This document shows, in pieces, positions 61,202 to 64,000 of a stretch of 64,000 nucleotides of DNA. A program made the translations under genes and the position numbers. Source of the DNA: Setoptus koraiensis (lineage: Eukaryota; Arthropoda). How positions within the stretch are numbered: the stretch's first letter is position 1; each line of letters begins with the position of its first letter. The notes beneath the pieces are model-generated. The model worked only from the letters and a program-made list of their open reading frames with translations, did not search any database and had not been told where the DNA came from. The stretch covers positions 12,958,001-13,022,000 of the forward strand of contig CM106585.1 in the NCBI GenBank assembly GCA_048013815.1, read 5' to 3'.

Positions 61202-63035
61202 GGCGCACTACACAATTGCATCATTGCATTAGACGGTTGCTGTTGTGCGGTTGTTGTGCGGCCGACGGCTGGCAGCCCGCCAAGCACAACCACACTGCAA
61301 ATAAAGATAATTCGAATATAATAATAATTTATCTACTCCTGATAGGGCAAGCCAAGGTCCAGGGGCCCCTCTCACAGCGCTGGTGAGCGAGCGGCTGGCT
61401 GGGCGAAAACGCTGACACGAGCCTATCGCTTCAACCAGCTGGGCCTCGCTTGTTCGTACTAGGTAATGTGCGTGCCCGACAATTGAGCAACCCAATTCTA
61501 AAGCAAACTAAATTTCTATTCACATGTATGACGCTGCAACTATAACTGCTGTTGTGTGTGAGTCTTTGCACACCGGCCAGCCACTCACAAATTGTCAGAT
61601 AAACCGACACTAATGACGCACGAGCACAGTGAAGCTATTTGGGGGGCCAGTTGTAATGTCGCCTAAATGCTAAACGCGAAACCGCATGCTGGCCGATGCG
61701 GCCGATCTCGAGGCGCTCGCGTATCCTCAATATTCCAAGCAACGGTGCTCATTGTGACAGCCGACGATGCGGTGCGTGCCAGCATTTGCCAGTAGGCAAG
61801 TAATGGTGCCAATAGAGCGCCAACGGAACTAGACAGCAGCGGGCAGCATTCATGGCGGTGCGAACGACCCTAGGTACTGTCTGTCTCAACATATAAATAT
61901 ATGCGCTAATATACAGTTAAATATCAGGTGCATGAACTGTGCAATTGAATTAACTGCACACACCATTGCAGCCATGATGCGGCGTTGAAAATTTTGCCCC
62001 CTCTGCTCATACAGTTATGCAATGTGTCTCACTGGTACTATTATTTAAATTCAACTTGTGTGTTGGTGCAACTCAATTAGGTGATTAGCGAGCTCATGGG
62101 CAGTTCAGTTCATTGCTTTTGCCCAAGGTCAAGCCCGGTTCATCTGTGAATATCCACAACGATGAATAGATCTGGTTGGTTGATGCTGCCGGCCAGATCA
62201 AGCACCGTCGCTAACTGAAACAGTGTATCCGAGCGTGAATATCAGAACTGAACTTGAATTGCTGTTGCTAATGCTGTTATAAATTAGGTTAGGCCGTTGC
62301 GCAACGTGAGCTGCTGTTGTGAGCATTTTCAGACGCCACTATAACCGCTTCAAGGGAGATCCGCCAGAGGCGCACAAAGATGAGCAGCAAAACGCAGACA
62401 GCGTTTCAATAAATGCGTGTGTGTTGGGGGGCCCCCCTTTTGATCACTTGACCTCGATGTTGTGGCGCCAATTGTCGAGCTGGCACTCTCACCGCTTGCA
62501 GAAGCAGGCGTAGAGCAGCGCCGCCCTGTCGGCGAATCGCTTGAAGCAGGTTCGGGTGGGGACACACGGGCAAAGCTGACAGCGTAAATATTTATGTATT
62601 ACATAATATGTAATAGTAGTGGACGTAATTGAGTGCTCTAGATTGTTGCAGCACACAAATGATGGGCAGACACTCCAAACCGGCTAACTCATTGCGTCAG
62701 CCTCATGGCCGGCCACTCAAGCCGAGAGCCCGAAGTGGGTTTGTTAGTGGGGCCGGCAATTATTAGCAGTAATTATGTTTGCGATAGTCGCATGTGTCGC
62801 CGTGAGTGTCGCACCAAGCGATTTGTCTAATCTATTTATGGCAAATTTCTTATTATTGTGAGTTATTATTGCCAGTTATCATTATGAGTTATTATTGCAA
62901 GTTATCATCATTATGAGCTGTTATTGTGGCTGACTGGCGAGCTCGACGCGAGCCAGAGCGCAAGCACAAAAAAAAGTCAGCCGCTGATCTGAAATTTGAC
63001 AGCCAGAGATTAGGGAGAGATTGTGTGTTTGGGCG

Positions 63036-63041
63036 ACTCAC
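63036..63041 (-). other. Splice donor GTGAGT
   Basis: The minus strand reads AAAAC then GTGAGT, a consensus 5' splice site. It lies at the very end of a long coding frame; without splicing the frame meets TGA within two bases. The exon ends after the second base of a codon (AC-), so the next exon must supply one base. Confidence 0.7.
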
Positions 63042-64000
63042 GTTTTGATTGTTTGCTCGTCAAACAGCTGATGGCTGCTAGCTTGATGATGCAAATTGAA
63101 CTGGTGGCGATGATGATGACGAACACGATGATAATTGGTCAGATCTAGCGACGACAATGACAGGTGATTGGAGGCCTGATCGGCCAGTGTCGTTCTTAGG
63201 CCCTTGAGAGTTTTTTGGTGGGCGCCAATTGTCAGTTGTTGTTGTTGTTTGCACGTGTCTTGACTGTCACCGCCGATTGTTGTTGGCTGCTGTTGCTGGC
63301 TTGCCACTAATGCACCGGCCAGCGACCGCTGCTGTTTCAGCTGGGCCCTGTTGCTGCTGTAAACAGTGGCCAGATCTTGTTGATTGTCGCCGGTTGTTGC
63401 TTGCTGGTTGTTGTTGTTGCTGCTGCTGCCCGATGACATGCCGATGAGAGGCGTCAGTGACACTTGTTGTCGAAGTTTCAATTTTTTACTGATGCCACCG
63501 GCTGCAATTTGCAATTTGCCCGGCGACATTGGGGCACTTATTTGCGCACTTATGCACGCTGGCTGCTGTTGTTGCTGATGATGATGATATTGTTGTTGTT
63601 GTTGCTGTTGTTGTTGCTGTTGTTGATCGCGCCACGGAGTGGCGCTGCCACAGGCGGCACCCGAGACCGCAAGACGACGCCTATGAGTGAATTTTTGATT
63701 TGGCTCGTCGCCACAAATTGCAGCCGACATGCCGGCCGGCATTCGCTGGCTGTCAGCCGGCGAGCCAATCGAGGCCGACAGCTCGCCGGCGCGGCCCACC
63801 GACAGCTGAGCGCCACTGTCGCTGGGTCGCGTACTCTGGCGCGTCAACACACGGGCCGGTTGGCATGACGCAAGCGACAATTGCGAGCCGCCACGTTCTA
63901 GCGCCGCACTGTTGCCGCCGGCGCAAACAAAATCGGGCTCGCTGTCGCTGTCAACTTGGTCACCCGGCGTGTCGCCATACTCTGACAGCATCATCAGCTG
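63042..64000 (-). CDS. Gln/Ser/His-rich coding exon, partial
   Basis: The minus strand is open from the right edge to the donor at 63041, about 320 codons, and the frame continues beyond the edge. It begins with an acidic segment (MMLSEYGDTPGDQVDSDSEP), then has Ser/Ala/Gly-rich sequence, a basic HRRR patch, a Gln12-Tyr-His3-Gln5 tract (about 63626-63560), a Lys-rich KKLKLRQQ, Asn and Gln tracts, and a His-rich end (RVRHHHRH, FNLHH). I see no catalytic domain or signal peptide. Composition suggests a disordered region of a regulatory, cytoskeletal or scaffold protein. Strand and style match the giant frame at the left edge, which could hold later exons of the same gene; that link is inference. 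Plus-strand frames over the same DNA are shadows. Confidence 0.78.

Larger units (their letters stand above)
57512..63035. other. Stretch between the hAT element and the right-hand exon
   Basis: No intact gene supported. GC content rises again after about 59 kb. It contains short tandem arrays at 60618 and 61129, a C run near 58430, a GTTATTATTG-type array near 62860-62930 and a TTACATAA at 62599. The last few hundred bases lie directly downstream of a splice donor, so they are intron of the right-hand minus-strand gene. Confidence 0.55.

Noticed and set aside
1-64000. Retroviral, LTR, LINE or Polinton-type coding
   Set aside because: I saw no reverse transcriptase, integrase, protease-primed polymerase or capsid signatures and no long terminal direct repeats.

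Overview
Eukaryotic, most likely invertebrate animal DNA; an arthropod, perhaps a mite, is a low-confidence guess. CG dinucleotides are plentiful, so there is no vertebrate-type CpG loss. CAA/CAG repeats lie both inside long coding frames and in non-coding DNA. A GT splice donor follows a coding exon, and a hAT-type DNA transposon is present. There is no operon, rRNA, tRNA, CRISPR array or retroelement that I can support. All counts were made by eye.

Layout. (1) 1-5702, minus strand: one reading frame of about 1,900 codons with no stop. It runs off the left edge and encodes a Ser/Thr/Asn/Gln/Asp-rich protein with homopolymer tracts, short tandem peptide repeats and cysteine clusters. (2) About 5.7-25 kb: GC-richer DNA without convincing genes, full of triplet and dinucleotide repeats, short tandem arrays and near-perfect hairpins. 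(3) About 25-46 kb: AT-richer DNA with two intact single-exon genes on the plus strand (31713-33011 and 40749-41903). Both encode secreted-looking proteins with an even number of cysteines and no family I recognise. Between and around them lie fragments of old genes, a long inverted repeat made of two paralogous coding fragments, and hAT-derived ends. (4) About 46-63 kb: mixed composition, with a complete 812-bp hAT derivative at 56700-57511 that has an 8-bp target duplication. (5) 63042-64000, minus strand: a Gln/Ser/His-rich coding exon with a consensus donor (GTGAGT) at 63041-63036, running off the right edge.

The two minus-strand coding blocks have the same orientation and style. The simplest reading is one very large gene with an intron of about 57 kb that hosts two nested genes on the opposite strand. 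The alternative is two neighbouring genes. The donor leaves a split codon, and I found no strong acceptor in the matching phase at the giant frame, so the link is inference.

The palindrome RTTAYRTAAY, a PAR-bZIP/C-EBP-type site, recurs about 22 times against about 3 expected. Five copies (plus TTATATAA) fall within 620 bp at 7.85-8.47 kb, beside dinucleotide repeats and a 19-bp inverted repeat.
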